Assembly: GCA_903856725.1 (NCBI GenBank)
Contig: CAIOCT010000011.1
Location: 1 to 64,000, forward strand
DNA length: 64,000 nt
Reading direction: 5' to 3'
DNA from: an uncultured Verrucomicrobiota bacterium
GTDB taxonomy: Bacteria > Verrucomicrobiota > Verrucomicrobiia > Opitutales > Opitutaceae
The position numbers were made by a program, and so were the translations under genes. Below are positions 45,959-55,705 of this stretch, in pieces. Numbering within the stretch: position 1 is the first letter of the stretch; every line of letters starts with the position of its first letter. The notes beneath the pieces were generated by a model that did no database searches, had not been told where the DNA came from, and was given only the letters and a program-made list of their open reading frames with translations.

Positions 45959-46061
45959 GCTTCATGGGTAGCAGTTCCTCTGCGCAGCGAAATCAAAAAG
46001 TTGTGTCGATCATGACCATCAGGCTTGAGCCCCTGAGCCGACCTGACAGCCTAGTTTCTTC

Positions 46062-47381
46062 ATGAAGCGCCCCGCTTTCCCTCTTAGCGGCCAGCCCTCG
46101 CCCGCGATGAAACCAGAGTTGATTCGCGCGCTGGGCCGGTGGTCTTTAACCGCTCTCGTGGTTAATGCAGTCATCGGCAGCGGCGTCTTTGGGCTGCCAG
46201 ATGATCTGGTTCGATTTGTAGGCGAGGCGGCTCCTTGGGCCTATGTACTCGCGGCAGCCGGTATCGCTATCTTTATGGCCGTGTTTGCAGAACTTGGTTC
46301 GCAATTCAAGCAAGCGGGGGGCCCGTATCTTTTTGCTCGGGAGGCCTGCGGTCAATTTTGGGGAATTCAAATGGGGTGGTTTATTTGGTTAGTTCGGCTG
46401 ACGGCTGCGGCCGCTAACACCAACCTGTTTGTTGTGTATCTCGGCGAATTTTGGCCCGGAGCTACGGCGCCTATCCCGCGCATAGTTATCATGGCCAGCT
46501 TACTCAGTACCCTGACCTTGACGAACATTCGCGGCGTCGATCAAGGGGCCCGGCTCGCTAATCTGCTCACTGCTGCCAAACTACTCCCGCTGGCCCTGCT
46601 GATTGTGATGGGGTTTTGGTGGTCGGGACCGAGTTGGTCCCAACCCAGCGTAACGGCCACAACGACTGGCTGGCTCAACGCCGTGCTCGTCCTATTATTT
46701 GCCTTCGGCGGCTTTGAAGCCGCCTTGATGCCGCTGGCCGAAGGAAAAAATCCGCGACGCGACATCCCTTTTGCGCTTTTCACTGGGCTCCTCGTGATCG
46801 CAGCCTGCTATTTTCTCACGCAGATTGTGGCCATGCGCACGGTGCCCAATCTCGCGGGAAGTGAACGCCCATTGGCGGATGCGGCCCGCACCTTACTCGG
46901 CCCGATCGGGGCTGCCTTCATCGCCCTCGGCGCCATGATTTCCACTTCTGGTTATCTGAGTGCGCAGATTATTGGCGTACCGCGCCAGACCTATGCCATG
47001 GCCGAACGCGGTGACTTCCCGCCAGTCTTCGCAAACGTCCATCCTCGATTTCGCACGCCGTATATTTCCATTCTAGTATGGTGTCTCCTCGTGTTGGCTC
47101 TCGCCATTTACGGAAACTTTATTTGGAACGCCGTAATCTCAGCGGGCGCCCGCCTCGTCACCTACGCGCTCGCCTGTATTTCCCTCATCCGCTTGCGTCA
47201 GCAGCGGCCTCAAGCGGAAGCCTTCCGCTTGCCGGCCGGTGAAATAATCGCTCTCGCCGGCCTAGCCCTGTGCGGGGCGCTGCTCGCCCAGATGAACCTC
47301 ACTCATGCAGTGGTCATCAGCACGATTGCCGCAATCGCTAGCCTCAATTGGCTCTTGGTACGACGCCCGCCGGCCGATTAA
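46062..47381 (+). CDS. APC-family amino-acid permease
   Basis: The 439-residue protein has about 12 helices. Helix 1 contains the substrate-binding glycine stretch NAVIGSGVFGLP, and the FAFGGFEAAL segment (about 213-222) is the equivalent element in helix 6. The start may be the ATG at 46062 or the internal one at 46107. It imports or exchanges an amino acid or polyamine that sequence alone does not reveal. The SpoU methyltransferase gene follows 42 bases later. Confidence 0.9.
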   Translation: MKRPAFPLSGQPSPAMKPELIRALGRWSLTALVVNAVIGSGVFGLPDDLVRFVGEAAPWAYVLAAAGIAIFMAVFAELGSQFKQAGGPYLFAREACGQFWGIQMGWFIWLVRLTAAAANTNLFVVYLGEFWPGATAPIPRIVIMASLLSTLTLTNIRGVDQGARLANLLTAAKLLPLALLIVMGFWWSGPSWSQPSVTATTTGWLNAVLVLLFAFGGFEAALMPLAEGKNPRRDIPFALFTGLLVIAACYFLTQIVAMRTVPNLAGSERPLADAARTLLGPIGAAFIALGAMISTSGYLSAQIIGVPRQTYAMAERGDFPPVFANVHPRFRTPYISILVWCLLVLALAIYGNFIWNAVISAGARLVTYALACISLIRLRQQRPQAEAFRLPAGEIIALAGLALCGALLAQMNLTHAVVISTIAAIASLNWLLVRRPPAD

Positions 47382-47423
47382 GCCGCCATTGCCATCGGTC
47401 TTACCCACTGCCTTGCTGCGACC

Positions 47424-48179
47424 ATGCCCTTGACCAAAGCTGAACTCTCCCGTCTCCGTGACTTGCGCGAGAAAAAAAATCGTGAGCGCACGGAGCTTTT
47501 TGTCATCGAAGGAGAAAAAGTAATCAGCGAATTATTGGCCGCCCATTATCCTTTTTTAGAAATTTATGCGACGGCGGCCTGGTTTAACGCAGCCCCTCCC
47601 ACGGAAGCAGCCGCCCGCTCAGTTCAGCTAATCACCCCAGAGGAGATGGCCCGCGCGAGTCATTTCCCGACGCCCGCCACTATTTTAGCCATCGGTAAAA
47701 TTACGCGCCCCCCACTCATTCAAGGCACGCTTAACCACGGCCTGACTCTTGCTCTCGACGGAATTCAAGATCCGGGAAATGTTGGCACGCTCTTACGCCT
47801 AGCCGATTGGTACGGATTAGATCGCGTCGTGCTATCACCCGATAGCGCTGATCTTTTTTCCCAAAAAGTTATTAACGCAAGTATGGGCTCGTTTGCGCGG
47901 GTAACTGTCCACACCCAGCTGCTCGCGGAGGCGCTAGCGGGATGCACCGCGGCTGTGCTCGGCTGCGATCTGCAGGGTGCGCCCATTCATGCTCTCGCAG
48001 CTCAACGCCGTGCGGTGATTGTGATCGGCAGCGAAGGTCGCGGCTTGTCTCCAGCCGTGCAGGCGTGCGTAACCCAACGCGTCACGATTCCTCGCTATGG
48101 CCACGCAGAATCACTGAATGCCGCCGTGGCGGCAGCGATTGTTTGCGACAATCTCCGCCGCGTCACGCCGACCCCCTAA
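47424..48179 (+). CDS. SpoU/TrmH-family RNA 2'-O-methyltransferase
   Basis: The 251-residue protein has an N-terminal substrate-binding part and a knotted SPOUT domain. Motif 1 is IQDPGNVGTLLR, motif 2 is VIGSEGRGLSP, motif 3 is IPRYGHAESLNAAVA. It uses S-adenosylmethionine to methylate a ribose in rRNA or tRNA; the target position cannot be read. The ending overlaps a terminator shared with the convergent DUF885 gene. Confidence 0.92.
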   Translation: MPLTKAELSRLRDLREKKNRERTELFVIEGEKVISELLAAHYPFLEIYATAAWFNAAPPTEAAARSVQLITPEEMARASHFPTPATILAIGKITRPPLIQGTLNHGLTLALDGIQDPGNVGTLLRLADWYGLDRVVLSPDSADLFSQKVINASMGSFARVTVHTQLLAEALAGCTAAVLGCDLQGAPIHALAAQRRAVIVIGSEGRGLSPAVQACVTQRVTIPRYGHAESLNAAVAAAIVCDNLRRVTPTP

Positions 48180-48201
48180 AGTTTCCGCTTTAGTTTTTTT
48201 T
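48176..48201 (+). terminator. Terminator built from the stop codons of two convergent genes
   Basis: A 6-base stem (48176-48181 with 48188-48193) is followed by eight T residues. The left arm contains the SpoU stop and the right arm the DUF885 stop. The stem is short but the T-run is strong. Confidence 0.65.
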
Positions 48202-50037
48202 ATGCGCAATCCAGGCGCGCACATTTTCTTCTAAGAGATCCATCGGGACGGCCCCATTTTTTAACACCAAGTCGTGGTACTCACGCAAGTCGAAGGCTGA
48301 CCCCAATTGTTTTTTAGCGAGCTCCCGCAATTCCAGAATCTTGAGCATGCCGATTTTATAGGCAGTCGCCTGACCCGGCCAGACGATATAACGATTGGTC
48401 TCCGTAAAAATATCTCGCTCAGGATTGGGAGTGTTCTGTCGAAAATATTCCATGACCTGGGCGCGCGACCATTTTTTTGCATGCAACCCCGTATCAACCA
48501 CTAGGCGCACGGCCCGCAACAATTCATCATAGAGTCGGCCAAAATCTTGATACGGGTCTTGGTAATAACCGAATTCCTTCGGGAAATATTCCGCGTAAAG
48601 CGCCCAACCCTCCGCGTACGCCGTATTGCCGCCATACATCCGAAATTTAGGCATGTTTTTTAACTCCTGCGCGATCGCGATCTGCATGTGATGACCCGGA
48701 ATGGCTTCGTGGTGAGCCAACGTTTCCATTTCAAAAATGGGTACGCCGCGCATATCGATGGTATTGACGTAATACATGCCGGGCCGCGTGCCATCGGCGG
48801 AAGGCTGCTCGTAGAAAGCACCCGCCGAACCCTGTTCACGAAAAGGCTCCACCGGCTTCACCACCAACGGCGCCTGCGGCTTGGTAATAAAAAACTCATC
48901 CAAACGAACCCGCATGTCATCAATGATTTGATTCGCGCGTTTAAGATAGGCGGCCTTTCCAGCCGGAGTCGTGGGATAATAAAATTGTGGGTCCTCTTTG
49001 ATAAATTTAAAAAAAGCCTGCAGGTCTCCTTTGAAACCAACCTGTTGCATGATCGCCGCCATATCATGATGAATGCGCGCCACCTCACGCAGCCCTAATT
49101 GATGAATCTCCGCCGCAGTTAATTGCGTGGTGGTCGACCCACGCAGCGCGAAAGCGTAATACTCAAGACCGTCCGCAAATTTCCAAACCCCATCATCGTC
49201 GGTCGCAAGCTGTTGCTGCGCGCTCAGCGCTTCGAGTAATTTTTGGTAGGCCGGCCCCACCGCTTCCAGGAGCGCCGCCCGCGCCTCAGCCAATAAACTG
49301 GCCCGAGTGGCCGCATCAATCGAGGTCAAGGCGCCGACTTTAGTGGAGAAATCTTCCCACAGGGCGCTGGATTTTGCGGTCTGCTCAAAGGGCTGACCAC
49401 TGATCACCTCTTTGATCGAATCGATCACCAAAGGAAACACGAAGCGCGGTGGAATAATATTTTTTGTCTCCCGGAGCTTCACGCCCGCAATGAGCTGATC
49501 AAATAACCCAGCCAACCCCCGCAGGCGTGCAATGTAAGCCCGCGCCTCGGCTACAGTGGTAATCGGATGATAATTAATTAAAAAAGCCGGCGCCTCCGAA
49601 TGCAGCCCCGACATCTGGTTAAGTGGATAATTATAATGCCGCCACTTCCAGCCTTCGATACTCCGCTCCGCCTCATTAACAAACATTCGGTAGCTTACCT
49701 TGGCTTGATCATCAAGGAGTTCAAAATTGATCCGCTGCTTTAATTCAGCGAAATGCTGTACCGTCAGGGCAAAATCTTCGAGCGCGCGCGCCTCGGAAAT
49801 ATCATCCCATCGATCCATGTCTTTTTTAATCCCCAAAGTCCCCATCAACATCGGACTGCGGGCGACAGCCTCATCAAAGACTTGATCGAAAAAAGCATTG
49901 GCCTTCGCAGATTCGGCCGCGACCGCCGCCGCGGGCAGTGGCCCGGCAGTGTGAGCGGTGGATGCTGCCGTAATTTCCTGGGCCAGCAGTAAAACTAAAA
50001 GTGCACTCCGCAGCAGCCAACCATAAATATTTTTCAT
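48190..50037 (-). CDS. DUF885-family secreted protein, putative metallopeptidase
   Basis: The 615-residue protein has a signal peptide (about 1-24). The DUF885 hallmark HHEAIPGHH is at 442-450, a zinc-binding HExxxxHH-type motif related to carboxypeptidase-like zincins. The rest is helical, as in the family. It is likely a periplasmic peptidase of unknown specificity. A single-domain redoxin gene is about 70 bases upstream on the same strand. Confidence 0.9.
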   Translation of the reverse strand: MKNIYGWLLRSALLVLLLAQEITAASTAHTAGPLPAAAVAAESAKANAFFDQVFDEAVARSPMLMGTLGIKKDMDRWDDISEARALEDFALTVQHFAELKQRINFELLDDQAKVSYRMFVNEAERSIEGWKWRHYNYPLNQMSGLHSEAPAFLINYHPITTVAEARAYIARLRGLAGLFDQLIAGVKLRETKNIIPPRFVFPLVIDSIKEVISGQPFEQTAKSSALWEDFSTKVGALTSIDAATRASLLAEARAALLEAVGPAYQKLLEALSAQQQLATDDDGVWKFADGLEYYAFALRGSTTTQLTAAEIHQLGLREVARIHHDMAAIMQQVGFKGDLQAFFKFIKEDPQFYYPTTPAGKAAYLKRANQIIDDMRVRLDEFFITKPQAPLVVKPVEPFREQGSAGAFYEQPSADGTRPGMYYVNTIDMRGVPIFEMETLAHHEAIPGHHMQIAIAQELKNMPKFRMYGGNTAYAEGWALYAEYFPKEFGYYQDPYQDFGRLYDELLRAVRLVVDTGLHAKKWSRAQVMEYFRQNTPNPERDIFTETNRYIVWPGQATAYKIGMLKILELRELAKKQLGSAFDLREYHDLVLKNGAVPMDLLEENVRAWIAHKKN

Positions 50038-50106
50038 ATAAAATTATTAAGTCTTTTTTTAATTACTCGCGAGGACCGCGACCCGGCGACAGCGAATACA
50101 TTCAAC

Positions 50107-50601
50107 TCAGTGTTCCCAAGAATTCTGCGCATCGTTAACCATCTGCTGCAGCACCGGAAAGCGAACTTCCCCATAATTAAAAGCCACACGCAGTTTCCCA
50201 TCGCGAAAAATCCAAGTAGTCGGAATCCAGGTCACGGGCAGGCCCAGAAAAGTATTAAGCCGATCAGCAACCAAACGCGAAGCGTTAGGATGCGTGCGCA
50301 GCAATAAATTCGGCTGGGCGCTCAAACCGGCGGCCGCAAGGACGGGGAGTGGGCTCTGGCCTTTATGCCAAATATTCAGGAAAACAAATTTCACCTGCGG
50401 GTTAGCCGCGACGAACTGAGCCCAGCCCTCGGATTTAAGCTCGGCCTGGCAATTTGAACACCACGGCGCCCAAAAATGCACTACCGTCACCGTCGGACTG
50501 GCCACCAACGCCGCGATTTCTTTTTCGAAATCAACGGCAGGATTCTGGGCCGCAAGCCAAGGCGCGAGTGCCAACGCTCCCCATAACATAAAATATTTCA
50601 T
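50107..50601 (-). CDS. Small secreted TlpA/thioredoxin-like protein
   Basis: From ATG 50601 the 164-residue product has a signal peptide (about 1-18) and a thioredoxin fold with WCSNC (about residue 45-49). It is a single-domain periplasmic redoxin, unlike the multi-domain TlpA proteins at 17408-21729. An in-frame upstream extension is less likely. It may be co-transcribed with the DUF885 gene. Confidence 0.85.
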   Translation of the reverse strand: MKYFMLWGALALAPWLAAQNPAVDFEKEIAALVASPTVTVVHFWAPWCSNCQAELKSEGWAQFVAANPQVKFVFLNIWHKGQSPLPVLAAAGLSAQPNLLLRTHPNASRLVADRLNTFLGLPVTWIPTTWIFRDGKLRVAFNYGEVRFPVLQQMVNDAQNSWEH

Positions 50602-50656
50602 GCCGATAAGGTGCCCACCGGCCACGATTTTTCCAACTCCAATTACCCCCGATTAC

Positions 50657-51391
50657 TTACGGTGCCCCATCGCGCAGAATTACGGGAGCCGATTTCTTGC
50701 GCAGTTTTAGATTGAGCAGCTCCACCCCGAAGGAGAAGGCCATCGCAAAGTAAATATAGCCTTTGTTGACGTGCTGATGAGTCCCCTCGGCCACCAGCGT
50801 CACGCCGATCAATAATAGAAAAGACAGCGCGAGCATTTTCAGCGTGGGGTGCTCGTGCACAAAATCACTAATGGCCCCCGCATACCGCAGCATAACCCCG
50901 AGCGCGATCACGACCGCTGTAATCATTACCCAAAGCGTGTTGGCCATGCCAATCGCCGTAATCACCGAATCGAGGGAGAAGACAATATCAAGTAGCAGAA
51001 TTTGCGCGATGACCGCATTGAATTTTACGGGGCCTTTTTTCTGCGTAGCGGCCTCTCTACCTTCTAATTTTTCGTGAATCTCCATGGTACTTTTCACCAT
51101 GAGAAAAAGCCCCCCGCCGAGCAAAATCAGGTCGCGACCCGAAACGCTAAACTCACCCACCGAAAAAATTGGCGCCGTTAATTTGACCATCCACGCCAAG
51201 CTGCAGAGAAGCAAGACGCGGGTGACCAATGCGAGCATGAGTCCAGTCTGCCGCGCCTTCGCTTGCTGATCAGCGGGGAGTTTGCCCGCCAGAATCGAAA
51301 TAAAGATAACATTGTCGATGCCGAGTACGATCTCGAGAGCCGTCAACGTGATGAGGCTAATCCAAATTTGCGGGTTAGTGATCCAGTCCAT
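50657..51391 (-). CDS. TerC-family membrane protein (YgdQ-like)
   Basis: The 244-residue protein has seven helices and the TerC-type motifs ALEIVLGIDNVIFISILAG and DIVFSLDSVITAIGMA with paired acidic residues. It belongs to the YgdQ/TerC branch, different from the YjbE-like one at 41023-41727. The family is linked to metal export and membrane stress. Function here is unknown. Confidence 0.9.
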   Translation of the reverse strand: MDWITNPQIWISLITLTALEIVLGIDNVIFISILAGKLPADQQAKARQTGLMLALVTRVLLLCSLAWMVKLTAPIFSVGEFSVSGRDLILLGGGLFLMVKSTMEIHEKLEGREAATQKKGPVKFNAVIAQILLLDIVFSLDSVITAIGMANTLWVMITAVVIALGVMLRYAGAISDFVHEHPTLKMLALSFLLLIGVTLVAEGTHQHVNKGYIYFAMAFSFGVELLNLKLRKKSAPVILRDGAP

Positions 51392-51494
51392 AATGTGGCG
51401 AGTCAGGTCGCCCGACGCACCCGCGTCAAGTGGCGCTGGACGGTAATTTCGAGCTTTTTTTCCACCCCCGCTGGCCCCGATATTTTAACCTAAC

Positions 51495-52448
51495 TCACGG
51501 CGCGAGCCCGGCAAAGCTCAGGCCAAAGCGCAACCAAAACGGAATGGTAAAGAGCGCCAAGATCGTTGTACCAAGCACAATCTGCACCGCAATCAGGGGC
51601 TGACCGCCATAGACTCGGGCAATAATCACTGAGACCACTGCTGCCGGCATTGCGGCTTGAACTACCAACACGCGCTTGAGCTCGACCGAGCATGGCGCCC
51701 ACCGGGCCACGCTGAGCAACAAAAACGGCAGCACGACCAAGCGAAGCAACCAAGCGATGAGGGTCACGCGAGGATTAACTAATTGCTTAGGGTCGGCGAG
51801 GTGAGGCTCCAAACTCACCCCGGACATAAGCAAGCCAAGCGGAACCGCACACACGGCCAAGGCGTGTACAAAATTCATCACCCATGCGGGCAGATAACTA
51901 GCAACGCCCGTAACGTTAGTCACCACCGCCAGCAAAAGCGCTATCACGGGGGCATTGATTAATTTCCGCCACCCGGCGAGCGGCGATAAACCACTGACGA
52001 CCAAAACACCGCCCGTCCAAATTGCGGCCTCTAGGCCAACGTTATGAATCAACAATACGGCGCGACTTTCTGGACCAAACAGAGCGTCCATAAGTGGCAG
52101 CGGCAAATAACCGTAATTAGTTAGGCCAACTGTCAGCGCGAAAGTCCGGAGCCCGTGGCCAATCGTTAACCCGAGCGCCCGGGCCACGTACCAACCAATA
52201 ATCATTGATAACAGCGTCAGCCCAAACCCAAGTAATGGCGGCAATAATAAGTTACCCGGTTGCCGCAGCGCCGGATTGAGCGCCACTGATTCAAAAATAA
52301 GACAGGGCGTTGTGACCATGACGACCAAGTTAAACAGACTCGACTCAGCCGCTTCACTGATCAGCCGCGTGCGCCGCAATCCAACTCCCAAAGCGATCAT
52401 AGCAAAGACCGGTATAATGGTAAGAAACAACTGACCGTAAGACATCAT
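51495..52448 (-). CDS. AEC-family (auxin efflux carrier-like) transporter
   Basis: The 317-residue, ten-helix protein shows the AEC layout of two five-helix repeats. N-terminal FNLVVMVTTPCLIFESVAL and C-terminal VVQAAMPAAVVSVIIARVYG are the typical conserved stretches. Bacterial AEC members include malate and other organic-acid carriers. Two possible ATG codons open the gene. The flavoprotein gene is 52 bases upstream on the same strand. Confidence 0.9.
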   Translation of the reverse strand: MMSYGQLFLTIIPVFAMIALGVGLRRTRLISEAAESSLFNLVVMVTTPCLIFESVALNPALRQPGNLLLPPLLGFGLTLLSMIIGWYVARALGLTIGHGLRTFALTVGLTNYGYLPLPLMDALFGPESRAVLLIHNVGLEAAIWTGGVLVVSGLSPLAGWRKLINAPVIALLLAVVTNVTGVASYLPAWVMNFVHALAVCAVPLGLLMSGVSLEPHLADPKQLVNPRVTLIAWLLRLVVLPFLLLSVARWAPCSVELKRVLVVQAAMPAAVVSVIIARVYGGQPLIAVQIVLGTTILALFTIPFWLRFGLSFAGLAP

Positions 52449-52500
52449 AGGGCGGCCAGATTGGTGACACCCGCTCGTGCAAAGCCAGAATAAATCGTGC

Positions 52501-53745
52501 TTACCGCGCCATCGCTTGACCCGCTAGCCAACCACCGGTCCAAGCAGCCTGGAAATTAAAGCCCCCGGTCACTCCATCGATATCCAAAACTTCTCCCGCA
52601 AAATGCAACCCGGGCGCGAGACGACTTTCCATCGTCTTAAAGTCTACCTCACTCAATTTCACCCCACCGCAGGTCACGAACTCTTCCTTAAAAGCGCTCT
52701 TGCCTGTGACCGCAAACTCACCCGCACCCACTTGGGCAGCCAACGATCGCAACGCCGTCCCTGACACCTGCGCCCACTGGGTCTCAGGGGTGATGCCGGC
52801 AGCAATTAATAATTTTTCCCATAAGCGCAGCGGCAAACCCACCGGACACCATGTCGCCACCTGCTTTTTCGGATGCATGCTGCGGGCTTGCTCCAAAGCC
52901 TCCGGCAACGTGGCCGCACTGAACGTCGGTGCCCAATTGACGAGCAAAGTAAATTGATAACCACAATCATGGAGGAGGCGCGCCCCCCACGATGAAAGTT
53001 TAAGAATGGCGGGACCGCTTTGCCCCCAGTGCGTAACCAGCAACGGTCCGCTGGCCTGCAAATTTGTTCCCTGGACCGCAGTCAGGGCTTCTTCCACGGC
53101 GACTCCCGCGAGGCCTTCTAAACGCGGGTCCTTAATGTGAAACGTAAACAACGAAGGCACAGGTAACTCAATGGTGTGCCCAAATTGCCGAGCCACCGTG
53201 AAGCCAAGATTAGTTTGGTTACCGCCCGTCGCGAGTAAGAGCCGATCACTTGTTACGACTTCCCCGGTTGTTAAGGTGCTCTGAAAAAGGCCAACCGCAC
53301 CGGGCGCAGACGGAGCGAGCCGCAGCACTGATTTAATTCCAGTCTGCAAGACGAGCGACACGCCGGCCTGCTCAGCAGCGCCGCGCAAGCAATCGATAAT
53401 TGTCTGCGAATTATCCGTCACTGGAAACATTCGACCATCGGGCTCAATTTTTAGCGCTACACCCCGTTGCTCAAACCAGTTGATCGTATCACGCGGCTGC
53501 CAACGATGAAATGCGCCCAGCAGTTCCCGTGAACCGCGCGGGTATCGTTTTACCAATTCACGGGGGTCAAAACATGCATGGGTCACATTACAACGACCCC
53601 CACCCGATATCTTCACCTTGGCTAACGGGTGCGCCGTCGCCTCATAAATGGTCACACGACAATGCGGATTGGCTTCCGCACAAGCAATGGCTGCAAAAAA
53701 TCCTGCGGCCCCACCCCCGGCGACTATTATTCTTTTCGGCTGCAT
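52501..53745 (-). CDS. YhiN/HI0933-family FAD-dependent oxidoreductase
   Basis: The 414-residue flavoprotein begins with a dinucleotide-binding motif IIVAGGGAAGFFAAIACA. The family motif KVKISGGGRCNVTH is near residue 47, and GVTGGFNFQAAW at the C-terminus closes the FAD site. The reaction of YhiN-type proteins is not known. It is read in the same direction as the AEC transporter. A terminator for the - strand lies 36 bases upstream of its start. Confidence 0.92.
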   Translation of the reverse strand: MQPKRIIVAGGGAAGFFAAIACAEANPHCRVTIYEATAHPLAKVKISGGGRCNVTHACFDPRELVKRYPRGSRELLGAFHRWQPRDTINWFEQRGVALKIEPDGRMFPVTDNSQTIIDCLRGAAEQAGVSLVLQTGIKSVLRLAPSAPGAVGLFQSTLTTGEVVTSDRLLLATGGNQTNLGFTVARQFGHTIELPVPSLFTFHIKDPRLEGLAGVAVEEALTAVQGTNLQASGPLLVTHWGQSGPAILKLSSWGARLLHDCGYQFTLLVNWAPTFSAATLPEALEQARSMHPKKQVATWCPVGLPLRLWEKLLIAAGITPETQWAQVSGTALRSLAAQVGAGEFAVTGKSAFKEEFVTCGGVKLSEVDFKTMESRLAPGLHFAGEVLDIDGVTGGFNFQAAWTGGWLAGQAMAR

Positions 53746-53780
53746 CCAGCGGCAGCGTGAGCCGGCGCTAAGCCGTTGTC

Positions 53781-53817
53781 CAAAAATAAAAGTGCCGCGC
53801 CCTACGGCGCGGCACTT
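53781..53817 (-). terminator. Rho-independent terminator after the Spy-like gene
   Basis: A 12-base perfect stem (53790-53801 with 53806-53817, 4-base loop) is followed on the - strand by TTTTATTTTTGG. It ends the transcript of the Spy-like gene and separates it from the flavoprotein gene. Confidence 0.92.
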
Positions 53818-53875
53818 CCCAATAAAACCTGCTAATTTAAGTCTTAAATTTGCTAGTGGCTAAGACGCTGAGCCA

Positions 53876-54283
53876 TTATTTGTCTTTTTTGTCTTTCTTT
53901 GGCCCACGGGGGCCGGCTTTACGCATTTCGTCGAATTTTTTCTGCTGCTCGGGATTTAAAACTGCCCGGCGTTGATCGGCGAAAGGCTTATTGGCTTCGC
54001 GCAGCTTAGCGCGCTTATCCTCAGGAGCGATGGTGTTGTCATTACGGATCGCGTCAGCCGCAGCTTTTTCCTGCTGATTAATGGCTTCCCATTTAGCCTG
54101 CTGGTCAGCGTTTAGGCCGAGTTCTTGAGCGGCGCGCTTCATCATTTGACCGGGACCACCAGGACCGCGGCCATGTTCGGCGTGACCCGCCGGCGGGGCC
54201 GGCGGCGCTTCAGCCCGCAGCGCTGGTGCGGCAAGCAAGAGGAGACCAATCAATGCAACGATAAGTTTAAGGAAGTTTTTCAT
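53876..54283 (-). CDS. Spy/CpxP-like periplasmic protein
   Basis: The 135-residue protein has a signal peptide (about 1-24), a proline/glycine/histidine-rich stretch, and a helical part with two LTxxQ-like repeats (GLNADQQAKWEAI and LNPEQQKKFDEM). This matches Spy/CpxP-type periplasmic chaperones and metal sensors. The C-terminus is a lysine/aspartate repeat (KKDKKDK). Expression may be stress-induced. It is monocistronic. Confidence 0.75.
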   Translation of the reverse strand: MKNFLKLIVALIGLLLLAAPALRAEAPPAPPAGHAEHGRGPGGPGQMMKRAAQELGLNADQQAKWEAINQQEKAAADAIRNDNTIAPEDKRAKLREANKPFADQRRAVLNPEQQKKFDEMRKAGPRGPKKDKKDK

Positions 54284-54458
54284 TGTGGGGATTAATAGTT
54301 ACTCGATCTAAGACGCCCAGAAACAAGCCTGGTTTCATCACTGCGTTAGATCGCACATTAAAAACACTTCCGATTCTCGCCAGCGGCCGCACCGAGCTGC
54401 GCCGCTTTACTCCTCGAAAGATTACCCCACCATTGTCTCTCATTATTCACTCTGAACC

Positions 54459-54830
54459 ATGAACTTAATCCTACGCGTACAGATTGCCGAGCAAGAGGTG
54501 GCAGCCGCGCAGAATCGGTTACCGGCGACCGTTCAGGCCGTCGCTCGCGACGTGCCGGTATGCTATGAATCCCGCCCTCAGGCTGCCCTCATTGCGGATG
54601 GAATGGAGGCTGATCTGCTTGGCTTATTTATTGGGCATGAGCACGGGGCTGAACACAGCGGCGCGCTACCCTTGCCCCCGCAGATTTTGCTATTTCTTGA
54701 TAATATTTGGGACTTAGCGGAAGCGGATGAGTCGAATTATCGCGATGAAGTGCGCCTCACCTACCTGCATGAACTCGGCCATTATTTAGGCTGGAACGAA
54801 GAGGAAATCGCCCAACGCGGGCTAGACTAA
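54459..54830 (+). CDS. Minimal zincin metallopeptidase-family protein (DUF1025-like)
   Basis: The 123-residue cytoplasmic protein ends with HELGHYLGWNEEEI: the zinc motif HExxH is at 104-108 and the third acidic ligand E follows. This is the fold of the minimal zincins (Acel_2062-like). They may be proteases, but activity is unproven. It stands alone. Confidence 0.85.
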   Translation: MNLILRVQIAEQEVAAAQNRLPATVQAVARDVPVCYESRPQAALIADGMEADLLGLFIGHEHGAEHSGALPLPPQILLFLDNIWDLAEADESNYRDEVRLTYLHELGHYLGWNEEEIAQRGLD

Positions 54831-54970
54831 CCGCGCCACCCCACCTCGCCAGAGCGTACTCATGAGAAGCCCCCGGTGAAGTAGGGCTTTCATTTACCTG
54901 CTAAATCTGCTTATTCCGTTCTCAAAAACAGCTTTGCGCTGACCGCGCACTCGCCTATTATCTCACTATT

Positions 54971-55657
54971 ATGAAGAAGCTCCTCACCGCCATTTTCTGT
55001 GCCACCGCCCTTGCGGGCGCCATGTCCGCTGCCGGCGAATTAACCCGCGCGTCCGTCATTGAGCGCCTCGATAGCTGCGAAGCAATTTTGCAGTCCGTCC
55101 AAGGCAACTATAAGACCGCCATCCCGACGGACATTCTTCGTCGCGCCAGGGGCATCGTCATCGTCAACCAATTCCAGGCCGGTTTTATCTTCGGCATCAA
55201 AGATGGTTACGCGGTTGCTTTAGTGCGCCGCCCCAATGGCAAATGGTCAGTCCCCGCCTTTCTGCGCGCCGGCGAGCTCAGCCTCGGCCTGCAAGCGGGC
55301 GGCAAATCAATCAATGCGGTTTATGTTTTAATGGACGATGCCACCGCCCGCCTTCTCTTCAAAAACCGCATGAATCTCGGAGCGGAAGCCAAAGTCTTGG
55401 CCGGCATTCGCTCAGCGGAGAGCGAAAAAATCACCTCGGCTCTTCAAACCGAGGCAAACGTCTTAGTGTATTCTAATAACGAAGGCCTCTATCTCAGCGC
55501 CGCCGTTAAAACCGGCTACATGTCACCCCATGATGAAGCCAATCGCCTATTCTACAGCAGCACCAATCGTCTGCCAGAATTACTGTTTAGTGATTGGGTC
55601 ACGCCGCCCACTGAAGCCCACTTCTTGATCGATCACGTGACGCGCATCACTCAATAA
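54971..55657 (+). CDS. SYLF-domain (Ysc84-like) lipid-binding protein
   Basis: The 228-residue secreted protein has a signal peptide (about 1-20) and a SYLF domain (about 50-215) with ARGIVIVNQFQAGFIFG and LGAEAKVLAG. SYLF domains bind phosphoinositide-like lipids in eukaryotes; the bacterial role is unknown, but such proteins are usually envelope-located. It has its own terminator. Confidence 0.9.
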   Translation: MKKLLTAIFCATALAGAMSAAGELTRASVIERLDSCEAILQSVQGNYKTAIPTDILRRARGIVIVNQFQAGFIFGIKDGYAVALVRRPNGKWSVPAFLRAGELSLGLQAGGKSINAVYVLMDDATARLLFKNRMNLGAEAKVLAGIRSAESEKITSALQTEANVLVYSNNEGLYLSAAVKTGYMSPHDEANRLFYSSTNRLPELLFSDWVTPPTEAHFLIDHVTRITQ

Positions 55658-55677
55658 ACGCACCGTTAGCCGCGACT

Positions 55678-55705
55678 AACCCGCCTTAGCTGGCGGGTTT
55701 TTTTA
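55678..55705 (+). terminator. Rho-independent terminator after the SYLF gene
   Basis: An 8-base stem (55678-55685 with 55692-55699, 6-base loop) runs into a T-run. Its right end touches the stop of the convergent CinA-like gene. Confidence 0.9.
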
